A DNA stretch of 48,995 nt from Streptomyces griseorubiginosus (GTDB lineage Bacteria > Actinomycetota > Actinomycetes > Streptomycetales > Streptomycetaceae). Of the stretch, positions 9,302 to 17,408 are shown piece by piece. Below the pieces are notes generated by a model. The model had not been told where the DNA came from, did no database searches, and worked only from the letters and a program-made list of their open reading frames with translations. Both the position numbers and the translations under genes were made by a program. The first letter of the stretch is position 1. Each line of letters opens with the position of its first letter. The stretch lies in contig NZ_WVUG01000028.1 in NCBI RefSeq assembly GCF_017614965.1, forward strand, positions 1 to 48,995, in the 5' to 3' direction.

Positions 9302-9480
9302 TCAGGGGCGGCGGCCCAGCTCCGGGCGCTTGCCGTAGTCCGTGAACCCGATGACGTTGCCCCAGGGGTCGGCGATCTCGACGGTCCAGCCGGTGGCCAC
9401 CGGGAAGGGCTCGTCGAGCGGCGCGATGCCCGCCTCGGCCAGACAGGCGGCCGCCTTCGCCACGGGCACGTACTCGAACC
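9302..9480 (-). pseudogene. C-terminal remnant of a VOC (glyoxalase-like) gene
   Basis: On the minus strand, only the last 55-60 codons of a VOC-superfamily protein can be recognised: EYVPVAKAAACLAEAG, then TVEIADPWGNVIGFTDYGKRPELGR and the stop at 9302-9304. A full member would be about 120 residues. Upstream of about 9480 the minus frame continues open but reads only as the antisense of a DUF4132-type protein, so the N-terminal half has been lost. It is fused head to head with another truncated gene on the plus strand. Confidence 0.75.
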
Positions 9481-10289
9481 GTTTCGCGGGGCACGTCCTG
9501 CGCCAGCACCAGTTCAACTCCCTCGCAGCGATCCGGGGTTGGCGCAACAAGCTGCGGCTGGCCGTCGACGACGAGGCACCGCCCGCGACCCGTGAGCTGT
9601 CCCGCTGGGGACTGCGTGCCGAGTACTGGATCGAGGGCGACGGCGGCGAGCAGTTCGAGGAGATCACCGAGTCCGGCAGCTTCCTGCGACTGCGCACCGA
9701 CCAGGTCCGCTTCTATCCGATCGACGCTCCGCAGAACTGGGCGCACTGCTACGGCGGCGAGTACCGCATGGAACGCAGAGGCGGCACCGGCCCCGTGGAC
9801 CCGCTGCCCCTCGCCGGCATCCCACCCCTCGTGCTGTCCGAGGTCCTGCGCGACGTCGACCTGTTCGTCGGTGTGGCCAGCGTCGGCAACGACCCGACCT
9901 GGCAGGACGGCGGCCCCGGCGGCCGCTTCCGCGCCTACTGGTCGGGCTACGGCTTCGGCGAGCTGGGCCAGAGCGCCGAGACCCGGCGGGCGCTGCTGGA
10001 GCGGTTGATACCCCGGCTCGCGATAGCCGACCGGTGCGTCATCGAGGGCCGCTTCCTGCACGTGAAGGGCGAGCGCCACACGTACAAGATCCACCTCGGC
10101 TCGGGCAACATCCTCATGACCCCGAACGACCAGTACCTGTGCATCGTCCCGAAGGCGGGCGCGGGAGCCCCGCAGACCGGCTACGTGCCCTACGAGGGCG
10201 ACCGCATGCTCGGGGTCATTCTCAGCAAGGCGATGCTGCTGGCCGAGGACACGAGGATCACCGACCCGACGATCCTCAGCCAGCTGTGA
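9480..10289 (+). pseudogene. C-terminal remnant of a DUF4132-type (MolR-like) protein
   Basis: From about 9484 the plus strand encodes about 268 residues that match, from memory, the C-terminal end of large DUF4132-family proteins: HVLRQHQFNSLAAIRGWRNK, ATRELSRWGLRAEYWIEG, FLRLRTDQVRFYPID, VASVGNDPTWQDGG, FLHVKGERHTYKIHLGSGNI and DQYLCIVP. The normal protein is roughly 1000 residues or more, so the bulk of the gene is missing. The frame is open back to an ATG at 9342, but that stretch is antisense to the VOC remnant and has no credible RBS. It may be silent or may give a short chimeric protein. Confidence 0.72.
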
Positions 10290-10292
10290 GGG

Positions 10293-10865
10293 TCACATGC
10301 TGCTGAGCGACCGGGCGTAGTTGATCTGCCCCATGACCGCGGGGAAGGTGTGCGGGCCGAGGGCCGGGACCATCGTCGAGTGGTGCCGGCCCGCGCTGGT
10401 CACGGTGACCTGGATGAAGCCGGTGGTCTTCTTCTCCTTCATCAGGAGGAAGAACAAACCGAGCAGACAGAAGATGAAGAAGATGATCGCGAGCACGATG
10501 GCGACCGTCGGGATCTTCTCCTCGGTGTGCGACATGTCGGTGGCGTTCCACACCGCGCCGCGCAGCGGCATGGTGCCGGCGGGCGTGATGATCTGGTCGC
10601 CCATCACCGTGATGTCCCCGATGGCCAGCACCGGCGCGCCGCCCATGGGGGCCGGCGCACCCGGCTGCTGCGGGAACCCGTAGGCCGGAGTGCCGGGTTG
10701 TCCGGGGTATCCGTACGCAGGCGCGGCAGGCTGCTGCGGATAGCCGTAACCGGGCGCGGAGTTCGGGTAGCCGTACCCCGGCGGAGGCGTCGTCGGAGGT
10801 TGCGCGGGCGGCTTGTCCGGCCCCCACTCAGCCGCCCCACCCTGATACGGATTCGGCTCGGTCAT
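10293..10865 (-). CDS. Pro/Gly/Tyr-rich membrane protein, unknown function
   Basis: The 190-residue product starts MTEPNPYQGG and has a low-complexity cytoplasmic-looking N-terminus with repeated GYGYP/AYGYPGQPG units (about residues 25-75). A small globular segment (VLAIGDITVMGDQIITPAG) follows, then one strong TM helix at about 118-143 (IPTVAIVLAIIFFIFC), and a C-terminal tail ending in INYARSLSSM. ATG 10865 is chosen because the longer GTG start adds an Arg-rich extension without an RBS. Such proline-rich single-span proteins are common in Streptomyces and have no assigned role. It converges with the DUF4132 remnant (3-base gap). Confidence 0.85.
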   Translation of the reverse strand: MTEPNPYQGGAAEWGPDKPPAQPPTTPPPGYGYPNSAPGYGYPQQPAAPAYGYPGQPGTPAYGFPQQPGAPAPMGGAPVLAIGDITVMGDQIITPAGTMPLRGAVWNATDMSHTEEKIPTVAIVLAIIFFIFCLLGLFFLLMKEKKTTGFIQVTVTSAGRHHSTMVPALGPHTFPAVMGQINYARSLSSM

Positions 10866-11089
10866 GCTCGTCCCCCGTCTTCCAGCCGTGCCCGATCGGA
10901 CGGCCCCCCAGCGCCTCATCTTGCCAGCAGGCCCGCTCCAGCCGCCACTTGGTCGCTGAGACGCCGGTGCCGGGGATGGGCGGGCGGCGACCGGATGCCT
11001 TGCGGCGCTGGCCGGGCCTCCTTCCCGCTCACGGGACGCCGCGCTCCATACTGAACAGCGCTCAGGGGTGCACGGGAAGGGCGGGCAAG

Positions 11090-12010
11090 GTGCGACGGGT
11101 GCTGTCGGTGCACTTCGCGCCGTGCGCGCTGTTCGTTACCGGAGTGCTCGCGCTTGTGCGGGCGCGGAGTTTCTCGGGACGAAGCGACTGGGACGCCGTG
11201 TGGCCGCAGCGACCGGCGGCGGCGATCGGGTTGCTGATCACGGTCGTTGGCTGCGCCGCCCTGCTCGGTCTGCTGCTTCAGCCGTTTCAGGTTCGTGCCG
11301 TACGGGCGCTCGAGGGGTACTGGGATCGCTGGCGGATCACGGCGGGGCTGGCCGGACTGCTCGCACGACTGCAACGCCGGCGGTGGCGCGCCCTGCGGCG
11401 ACGCGTCGAGCGGGGCGGGACCGGAGAAACCGAACGTCGGATGCAGGCGGACGCGCGCCGTCGTCTCGCCGCGCGCCCGCCGGTCGAGGCTCTCCTGCCC
11501 ACCGCCCTCGGGAACGCTTTGCGTGCGGGCGAGTTGAGCGCCGGCGAGCGCTACGGCCTGGCCACGCTGGCTTCCTGGCCGCGGATCCATCCCCAGGTCT
11601 CGGGTCGCCTTGCCGAGGCACTGAGCTCGACGCGGGACGCGCTCGACACGGCGGTCAACCTGAGTTGGTCCCTCTTCGCGCTCAGCGCCACCGGCAGCGT
11701 GGCCCTGTACGACGAGCCGTCCGCGTGGTGGCTGTGCGGGGGCGCTGTGTTGCTTGCCGGTGTGGCGTACAAGGGCGCTGTCATCGTTGCGGAGTCCTAC
11801 TCGGGCCTGATGCACGTGGTCTACGACCTGCACCGCTTCGACCTTGCGGAGGCCCTGCACCACAGGCTCCCCGGCGACCACGAGGAAGAACTCGAGCTGT
11901 TCGTTCGGATGTCGGATCTTTTCACCGGGCGAGGCGGCCTCGACGTACGGTACGACCATGGTGACGCCGGCGGCGGAGCCCGGCGGGACGACCGTGGCGC
12001 TGGGCTCTAA
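11090..12010 (+). CDS. Hypothetical membrane protein with four TM segments
   Basis: I do not recognise this 306-residue product. It has two N-terminal membrane segments (about residues 6-24 and 44-64), a basic Arg-rich cytoplasmic stretch (about 85-135), two further hydrophobic segments (about 192-210 and 218-240), and a charged C-terminus rich in D/E. The start GTG 11090 follows GGGAAGGGC. The last 30 codons are Gly/Asp/Arg-rich and could reflect a late frameshift. The gene converges with, and overlaps by 4 bases, the next minus-strand gene. Codon bias is a little weaker than in the core genes, so it may be accessory DNA. Confidence 0.7.
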   Translation: MRRVLSVHFAPCALFVTGVLALVRARSFSGRSDWDAVWPQRPAAAIGLLITVVGCAALLGLLLQPFQVRAVRALEGYWDRWRITAGLAGLLARLQRRRWRALRRRVERGGTGETERRMQADARRRLAARPPVEALLPTALGNALRAGELSAGERYGLATLASWPRIHPQVSGRLAEALSSTRDALDTAVNLSWSLFALSATGSVALYDEPSAWWLCGGAVLLAGVAYKGAVIVAESYSGLMHVVYDLHRFDLAEALHHRLPGDHEEELELFVRMSDLFTGRGGLDVRYDHGDAGGGARRDDRGAGL

Positions 12011-12330
12011 CAGGGCCTTCTGGCCCTCCACAGTTTCTCCAGTGCCTGATCCGCGATGTGCTCTCCCCGGCAGAGGACCACGGGCGGCAGTTCTCGATAG
12101 TCGCAGTTCACCGCGTTGTGCGTGACGGTGAGCCCACGGGGGTCGGGGAACACTGTGCCCTCGGGGACACCGCATGGTGGGACGCTGTTCAGCCACGCCG
12201 TCAGTTCGGCCGCCGTGTAGGACGCGGTGTAGTCGGCGGTGACACCGGTGGGGATGGCCACGCGGCAACCAGGGCAGGTGGGGTGGTCCGTCGGCCAGGG
12301 GAATCCCGGCAGTTCGAATTCGGTGATCAT
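12007..12330 (-). CDS. Small hypothetical protein with CPGC motif
   Basis: This 107-residue protein starts MITEFELPGFPWPTDH. It carries a CPGC pair (about residues 20-23), plus later Cys residues in VPPCGVPEG and NCDYRELPPVVLC, so a metal site is possible but unproven. ATG 12330 has GAGGGAGC upstream and lies 2 bases after the stop of the membrane protein gene, so the two form an operon. I do not recognise the family. Confidence 0.7.
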   Translation of the reverse strand: MITEFELPGFPWPTDHPTCPGCRVAIPTGVTADYTASYTAAELTAWLNSVPPCGVPEGTVFPDPRGLTVTHNAVNCDYRELPPVVLCRGEHIADQALEKLWRARRPC

Positions 12331-12332
12331 CG

Positions 12333-12959
12333 TCAGCTCCCTCTGTTGAAGACTCGGCGGCGACGGAGAATGGTTCGACCTACCCGGCTTACGAGGGAAT
12401 CCGGGGTCGCTTGGAAATAGAGGCTCCCGATCCAGACACCGTCCAGGACGGTTGCCACCAATGTGACGACGGCCGCACTCAGGCGCCACGCGGTCTGCGT
12501 CGCGCAAGCCGGAGGGACGAGCGCTGCGGCTATTCCCAGCCCCAGGAGCAAGGTGCCCAGGTTGAAACACCACACTGCTTTGCGGGCGTATCTCTTCCAG
12601 GTGGCCTGGTCGTCCACCTGCTGGGGGTACAGCCAGGCCTTGTTGTTTTCGACGTAGGTTTCCGACAGCCAGTCGACGAGGTCCGCATGCGAATAGAGAT
12701 ACAACCGCGAGTGATAACTGAGCTGAATACTCGCGATCAATGTGAGAGCCGCGACCACGAGCAGCAGAAGGATGGGCCCGGGCCAGCGGAAGTGGTCCTC
12801 GGCTCCGCCGACGACGCCCGCCAGGGAAAGCGCCGCCGCGGTCAGGAGCGGGGCGGCGATGAAGAGCGCCATCGCGTCGGCCGGGCCGTATCCGAGGGGA
12901 ATCGGCGCCTTCCAGGGTTTCCGCGCTCCCGGCAGGGGCGGTCTGAACTCCTCCGTCAC
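12333..12959 (-). CDS. Hypothetical four-TM membrane protein
   Basis: The 208-residue product has predicted TM helices at about residues 27-50, 60-78, 130-152 and 157-182, with a soluble loop holding SHADLVDWLSETYVENNKAWLYPQQ between the second and third. The start is GTG 12959, with AGGAGGGG six bases upstream. It is the first gene of a two-gene operon with the CPGC protein. The family is not recognised. Together with the convergent membrane gene at 11090 it forms a small accessory-looking block. Confidence 0.75.
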   Translation of the reverse strand: MTEEFRPPLPGARKPWKAPIPLGYGPADAMALFIAAPLLTAAALSLAGVVGGAEDHFRWPGPILLLLVVAALTLIASIQLSYHSRLYLYSHADLVDWLSETYVENNKAWLYPQQVDDQATWKRYARKAVWCFNLGTLLLGLGIAAALVPPACATQTAWRLSAAVVTLVATVLDGVWIGSLYFQATPDSLVSRVGRTILRRRRVFNRGS

Positions 12960-13055
12960 ACCGTTCCCCTCCTGAAGAGCCCCAGGGACAAGTGATTCGG
13001 AGTGTGACGGCGGAATGACCGCTTCAGTAGCAGCCCGAATCAGCCAAAAAAACTG

Positions 13056-13091
13056 AGGGCCCTGTTTCCGAAGTGGTGGAAACAGGGCCCT
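13056..13091 (-). terminator. Intrinsic terminator of the sdhCDAB operon
   Basis: There is a perfect 14-bp inverted repeat (arms 13056-13069 and 13078-13091, 8-base loop), 19 bases past the sdhB stop. It is followed on the minus strand by a run of seven T residues (complement of 13045-13052). This is a textbook rho-independent terminator, rare in quality for Streptomyces. Confidence 0.92.
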
Positions 13092-13110
13092 GAGGTGGGG
13101 ACTCGGAAGA

Positions 13111-13884
13111 TCAGAAGCGACGGGTGATCAGTGCTCGCTTCACTTCCTGGATCGCCTTGGTGACCTCGATGCCACGGGGGCAGGCGTCCGTGCAGTTGAA
13201 GGTGGTGCGGCAGCGCCAGACGCCGTCGCGGTCGTTGAGGATCTCCAGGCGCTGCTCGCCCGCCTCGTCACGTGAGTCGAAGATGAAGCGGTGCGCGTTG
13301 ACGATGGCGGCCGGACCGAAGTACTGGCCGTCGTTCCAGAAGACCGGGCAGGACGAGGTGCACGCGGCGCAGAGGATGCACTTCGTGGTGTCGTCGAAGC
13401 GCTCGCGGTCCTCCGCCGTCTGCAGCCGCTCGCGCGTGGGCTCGTTCGTGTCCTTCGTGATGAGGAAGGGCATGACGTCCCGGTACGCCTGGAAGAACGG
13501 CTCCATGTCCACGACCAGGTCCTTCAGGACCGTGAGGCCCTTGATGGGCTCGACCGTGATCGGCTTCTCGGGGTTGATGTCCTTGATGAGGGTCTTGCAG
13601 GCAAGACGGTTCTTGCCGTTGATCCGCATCGCGTCCGAACCGCAGATGCCGTGCGCGCAGGAGCGGCGGAAGGTCAGCGTGCCGTCGACGTCCCACTTGA
13701 TCTTGTGGAGGCCGTCGAGGACGCGCTCCTTCGGGTCGATCTCCAGCTGGAAGTCTTCCCAGACCGCCTCGGCCGAGACCTCCGGGTTGAAGCGGCGGAT
13801 CCGGAAGGTGACCGTGATGTAGGGGGAGTCGGCGAAGCCGGGCTCGGGGGCCGCGTCCGCCTTCTCCAGGGTCGGAGTTGCCAT
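13111..13884 (-). CDS. sdhB: Succinate dehydrogenase iron-sulfur subunit
   Basis: This 257-residue subunit passes electrons from FAD to menaquinone in complex II. The [2Fe-2S] ligands are in CAHGICGSD with a downstream LAC. The [4Fe-4S]/[3Fe-4S] ligands are in CILCAACTSSCPVFW and CTDACPRGI. It is the last gene of sdhCDAB and starts in a TGATG overlap with the sdhA stop, so translation is coupled. A strong terminator follows. Confidence 0.97.
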   Translation of the reverse strand: MATPTLEKADAAPEPGFADSPYITVTFRIRRFNPEVSAEAVWEDFQLEIDPKERVLDGLHKIKWDVDGTLTFRRSCAHGICGSDAMRINGKNRLACKTLIKDINPEKPITVEPIKGLTVLKDLVVDMEPFFQAYRDVMPFLITKDTNEPTRERLQTAEDRERFDDTTKCILCAACTSSCPVFWNDGQYFGPAAIVNAHRFIFDSRDEAGEQRLEILNDRDGVWRCRTTFNCTDACPRGIEVTKAIQEVKRALITRRF

Positions 13885-15638
13885 CAGTACTTACGCTCCA
13901 TCGGCTGGTAGCGGGTCTGGACGACCGGCTTGTAGTCCAGGCGCACGGTCTCGGTGCCGTCGTCGCCCACCTCGCGGTACGCCATGGTGTGGCGCATGAA
14001 GTTGACGTCGTCGCGGTTCGGGTAGTCCTCGCGGTAGTGACCGCCGCGGGACTCCTTGCGGGCCAGCGCGGAGACCGCCATGACCTCGGCCAGCTCCAGC
14101 AGGTTGCCCAGCTCGATGGCCTCCAGCAGGTCGGTGTTGAACCGCTTGCCCTTGTCCTGGATCGCGACGTTCTTGTAGCGCTCGCGCAGCTCGGCGATCT
14201 TCTCGACGGCCGTCTTGATCGTCTGCTCGGTGCGGAACACCATGACGTTGGCGTCCATGGTCTCCTGCAGCTCACGGCGGAGCACGGAGACCCGCTCGGT
14301 GCCCGTCGAGGTGCGCAGCTGCTCGATCGTCGAGACCACGAGCTCGGCCGGGTTCTCCGGCAGCTCGACGAAGTCGGCCTTCTGGCTGTACTCCGCCGCC
14401 GCGATACCGGCCCGGCGGCCGAACACGTTGATGTCCAGCAGGGAGTTGGTGCCGAGGCGGTTGGCGCCGTGCACGGACACGCAGGCGACCTCGCCGGCCG
14501 CGTACAGGCCGGGGACGACCGTCGTGTTGTCCGCCAGGACCTCACCCTCGACGTTCGTCGGGATGCCGCCCATCGCGTAGTGCGCGGTGGGCTGGATCGG
14601 GATCGGGTCCGTGTACGGCTCGATGCCCAGGTAGGTGCGCGCGAACTCGGTGATGTCCGGAAGCTTGGCGTCCAGCTGCTCCGGCGGCAGGTGCGTGAGG
14701 TCGAGGTAGACGTGGTCGCCCTCGGGACCGCAGCCGCGGCCCTCGCGGATCTCCGTGTAGATCGACCTCGACACCACGTCTCGCGATGCCAGGTCCTTCA
14801 TCACCGGCGCGTACTTCTCCATGAAGCGCTCGCCGTCCTTGTTGCGCAGGATGCCGCCCTCACCACGGGCGCCCTCCGTCAGCAGGATGCCCATGCGCCA
14901 GATGCCGGTCGGGTGGAACTGGAAGAACTCCATGTCCTCCAGCGGCAGCCCGCGACGGTAGACGGCGGCCTGGCCGTCACCGGTCAGGGTGTGCGCGTTG
15001 GACGTCACCTTGAAGAACTTGCCGCAGCCGCCGGACGCGTAGATCACGGCCTTCGCCTGGAAGACGTGGATCTCGCCGGTCGCCAGCTCGTACGCCACGA
15101 CACCGGCGGACTTCTTGACGCCGTCGACCTCGGTGATCAGCTGGTCCAGGACGTAGAACTCGTTGAAGAACTCCACGCCCTCCTTCACGCAGTTCTGGTA
15201 CAGCGTCTGCAGGATCATGTGGCCGGTGCGGTCGGCCGCGTAGCAGGACCGGCGGACCGGCGCCTCACCGTGGTTGCGGCTGTGCCCGCCGAAGCGGCGC
15301 TGGTCGATCGTGCCGTCCGGGGTGCGGTTGAACGGCAGGCCCATCTTCTCCAGGTCGAGGACCGAGTCGATGGCCTCCTTCGCCAGGATCTCGGCGGCGT
15401 CCTGGTCGACCAGGTAGTCACCGCCCTTGACCGTGTCGAAGGTGTGCCACTCCCAGTTGTCCTCCTCCACGTTCGCCAGCGCGGCGGCCATGCCGCCCTG
15501 CGCGGCGCCCGTGTGGGAGCGGGTGGGGTAGAGCTTGGTCAGCACGGCGGTGCGGCTGCGCTTGGTGGACTCGATGGCCGCGCGCATGCCCGCGCCACCG
15601 GCGCCGACGATGACGGTGTCGTACTTGTGGATCTTCAT
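13884..15638 (-). CDS. sdhA: Succinate dehydrogenase flavoprotein subunit
   Basis: The 584-residue catalytic subunit oxidises succinate to fumarate in the TCA cycle and respiratory chain. The N-terminal dinucleotide fold [14 protein letters not shown] (10-24) is followed by [10 protein letters not shown], in which His42 is the expected covalent FAD attachment site. Later blocks [18 protein letters not shown] and the C-terminal helical domain are all present. The length is normal for actinobacteria. It lies 19 bp downstream of sdhD in one operon. Confidence 0.98.
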   Translation of the reverse strand: MKIHKYDTVIVGAGGAGMRAAIESTKRSRTAVLTKLYPTRSHTGAAQGGMAAALANVEEDNWEWHTFDTVKGGDYLVDQDAAEILAKEAIDSVLDLEKMGLPFNRTPDGTIDQRRFGGHSRNHGEAPVRRSCYAADRTGHMILQTLYQNCVKEGVEFFNEFYVLDQLITEVDGVKKSAGVVAYELATGEIHVFQAKAVIYASGGCGKFFKVTSNAHTLTGDGQAAVYRRGLPLEDMEFFQFHPTGIWRMGILLTEGARGEGGILRNKDGERFMEKYAPVMKDLASRDVVSRSIYTEIREGRGCGPEGDHVYLDLTHLPPEQLDAKLPDITEFARTYLGIEPYTDPIPIQPTAHYAMGGIPTNVEGEVLADNTTVVPGLYAAGEVACVSVHGANRLGTNSLLDINVFGRRAGIAAAEYSQKADFVELPENPAELVVSTIEQLRTSTGTERVSVLRRELQETMDANVMVFRTEQTIKTAVEKIAELRERYKNVAIQDKGKRFNTDLLEAIELGNLLELAEVMAVSALARKESRGGHYREDYPNRDDVNFMRHTMAYREVGDDGTETVRLDYKPVVQTRYQPMERKY

Positions 15639-15657
15639 GATTCTCGCAGCCCCGTGC

Positions 15658-16140
15658 CTAGCGGATGTTCGGGTCGAAGGTGAAGATCACCAGCGTGCCC
15701 AGCAGGATGGTGAACACCGTGGCGGTGTAGAGCAGGCCCTTGAGCCACAGCCGGGTGTTCGCGCGCTCCGCGTAGTCGTTGATGACCGTGCGCAGGCCGT
15801 TGGCGCCGTGCAGCATCGCGAGCCAGAGCATCAGCAGGTCCCAGACCTGCCAGAAGGGGCTCGCCCAGCGGCCGGCCACGAAGGCGAAGCCGACCTTCGA
15901 CACGCCGCCGTCGAGCACGAGCTGGATCAGCAGGTGGCCGAGGACCAGGACGACCAGCACGATGCCGGACAGGCGCATGAAGAGCCAGCCGTACATCTCG
16001 AAGTTGCCCCGGGTGGACTTGGGGGTCTTCTTGGTGCGCTTGCGCGGGGCCTCGATGAACGGTGCCGGGTTGTCGACGTTGTAGAGGGACTCGCCCTCGA
16101 CCGGGCCGACGCCGGAGGGGGTGGATTCGGTGGTGGCCAT
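15658..16140 (-). CDS. sdhD: Succinate dehydrogenase hydrophobic membrane anchor subunit
   Basis: This 160-residue membrane anchor has a soluble N-terminal extension (about 1-50) and three TM helices at about 55-78, 95-115 and 133-155. His in LGHLLIQL and in LHGANGLR are candidate haem/quinone-site residues, and [13 protein letters not shown] is the family signature. It sits 5 bp downstream of sdhC. The RKRTKK stretch before TM1 fits the positive-inside rule. Confidence 0.95.
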   Translation of the reverse strand: MATTESTPSGVGPVEGESLYNVDNPAPFIEAPRKRTKKTPKSTRGNFEMYGWLFMRLSGIVLVVLVLGHLLIQLVLDGGVSKVGFAFVAGRWASPFWQVWDLLMLWLAMLHGANGLRTVINDYAERANTRLWLKGLLYTATVFTILLGTLVIFTFDPNIR

Positions 16141-16145
16141 CGGTG

Positions 16146-16526
16146 TCAGCTCCCGAACAGTTCACGAGCGGCGTGGCCGAGGACGGGGTAGATCGCCCCG
16201 ATCATCAGCACGACCCAGATGCCCACGACGGACCAGAGCATCTGCTTCTGGTAGCGCGGGCCCTTCGACCAGAAGTCGACGGCGATGACGCGCAGGCCGT
16301 TGAGCGCGTGGAAGAGGATGGCGGCGACGAGGCCGTACTCCAGCAGTCCCACGATCGGGGTCTTGTACGTGGCTACGACCTTGTCGTAGTCCTCGGGTGA
16401 CACACGGACGAGAGCGGTGTCCAGCACGTGAACGAACAGGAAGAAGAAGATGAGGACGCCGGTGACTCGGTGAGCCACCCAGGACCACATTCCTTCCCGG
16501 CCGCGGTACAGCGTTCCAGCCGGCAC
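16146..16526 (-). CDS. sdhC: Succinate dehydrogenase cytochrome b556 subunit
   Basis: The 126-residue first subunit of the operon has three TM helices (about 18-40, 60-78 and 97-118). The WSWVAHRVTGV motif and FVHVLDTALV supply the conserved Ser/Arg of the quinone site and a candidate axial haem His. The start is GTG 16526, with GGAGGG about 6 bases upstream. The 190-bp upstream region must hold the operon promoter; TACGAT (minus strand, near 16614-16619) is a candidate -10. Confidence 0.95.
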   Translation of the reverse strand: MPAGTLYRGREGMWSWVAHRVTGVLIFFFLFVHVLDTALVRVSPEDYDKVVATYKTPIVGLLEYGLVAAILFHALNGLRVIAVDFWSKGPRYQKQMLWSVVGIWVVLMIGAIYPVLGHAARELFGS

Positions 16527-16716
16527 GGAAGTCCCTCCGGGAGCGGGGATTGGGGCCGCGCCGGCTTGTGCTGTCGGTCGGGCCCGGCCGGGTACGGTCC
16601 ACCGGCCCCCAGCATCGTATCCACCCCTGCCTGCGGCGCTTACGCCGGGCCTACCGGTGTGATCAAAGTGGCACGCGGATGGGTGAGCTTCGCGGCTTCT
16701 GGGGTGGGGAGTCCCG

Positions 16717-17253
16717 TTATGTGCCGGGTGCCGGTTCGTTGTGCCTGGTCGCGCTCCTGAGCATGCCGGACAACCGTTCTTTCGCCAGGCGCCGGAGTTC
16801 CTCCGCCGCTACCACCCGCTCGTCCTCCGGATCGTTCGTCAAACGTGACCGGATGGCTGCCAGTACGTGGTCCAGTACCTGGCCCGGAGGCAGACCGTCC
16901 ACGCAGATCACGAAGGCATGGCCGAATTTCGTCTCGTATGCGGCTTGTGCCGCCCTCATCGCGGTATGGGCGGCTGAGTACGTGCCGTCGGGTAGCGTGG
17001 GGAGGGTCTCGGCGGCCAGGGCTTCCGAGAGGTCCGCCGGGCTCAGGTCGTACGCCGCCTCGTCGGAGGCGGCCAGCAGCGCGGCGATGTCCGGGTAGGG
17101 GCGGTGGTCCGCCACCCGGTGGGCCCAGCGGAGGCTGCGGAGACAGTCCAGGAGGAGCTTGCGGGCGTCGTCGGCCGGGGCCGTGTTGAAGGCGTCCAGG
17201 AGGGTGGGCAGCGTCGGTATGGCCGCTCGGCCGGGAAGGTGTGTGGGCGTCAC
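16717..17253 (-). CDS. uraD: 2-oxo-4-hydroxy-4-carboxy-5-ureidoimidazoline (OHCU) decarboxylase
   Basis: The 178-residue product matches the OHCU decarboxylase fold that finishes urate oxidation by giving S-allantoin. Recognisable blocks are RVADHRPYPD, with the catalytic-type His, and YETKFGHAFVICVDG, the family hallmark (Y..KFG..F). The start is GTG 17253. No urate oxidase or HIU hydrolase gene is adjacent, so it is separated from the rest of the pathway. From memory, S. coelicolor has a similar stand-alone gene next to sdhC. Confidence 0.82.
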   Translation of the reverse strand: MTPTHLPGRAAIPTLPTLLDAFNTAPADDARKLLLDCLRSLRWAHRVADHRPYPDIAALLAASDEAAYDLSPADLSEALAAETLPTLPDGTYSAAHTAMRAAQAAYETKFGHAFVICVDGLPPGQVLDHVLAAIRSRLTNDPEDERVVAAEELRRLAKERLSGMLRSATRHNEPAPGT

Positions 17254-17284
17254 GTGTGTTTCGGCAGGGGAAGCTGTGAGAGGT

Positions 17285-17294
17285 GTGACGTCAC
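17285..17294. promoter_or_regulatory. Palindrome GTGACGTCAC in the uraD / GH20 divergent promoter region
   Basis: A perfect 10-bp palindrome lies between the divergent genes, with a further GTGACGT half-site copy at 17311-17317. It could be an operator, but no regulator is encoded next to it. Confidence 0.3.
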
Positions 17295-17408
17295 GTTATC
17301 GAGAGTGGGCGTGACGTGTCCGACGGATGCCCGAATTTCACCCGCAGGGGAGAGTTTCGGAACGCTTGGTGGACCCCCGCGTCCGCCCGGGAGTCTTAGG
17401 TTGGCGGA

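Noticed and set aside
17365..17376. TTGGTGGACC upstream of the hexosaminidase as a DasR (dre) site
   Set aside because: Spacing of the GGT and ACC halves is 2 bases instead of 4 and the outer bases do not fit the dre consensus.
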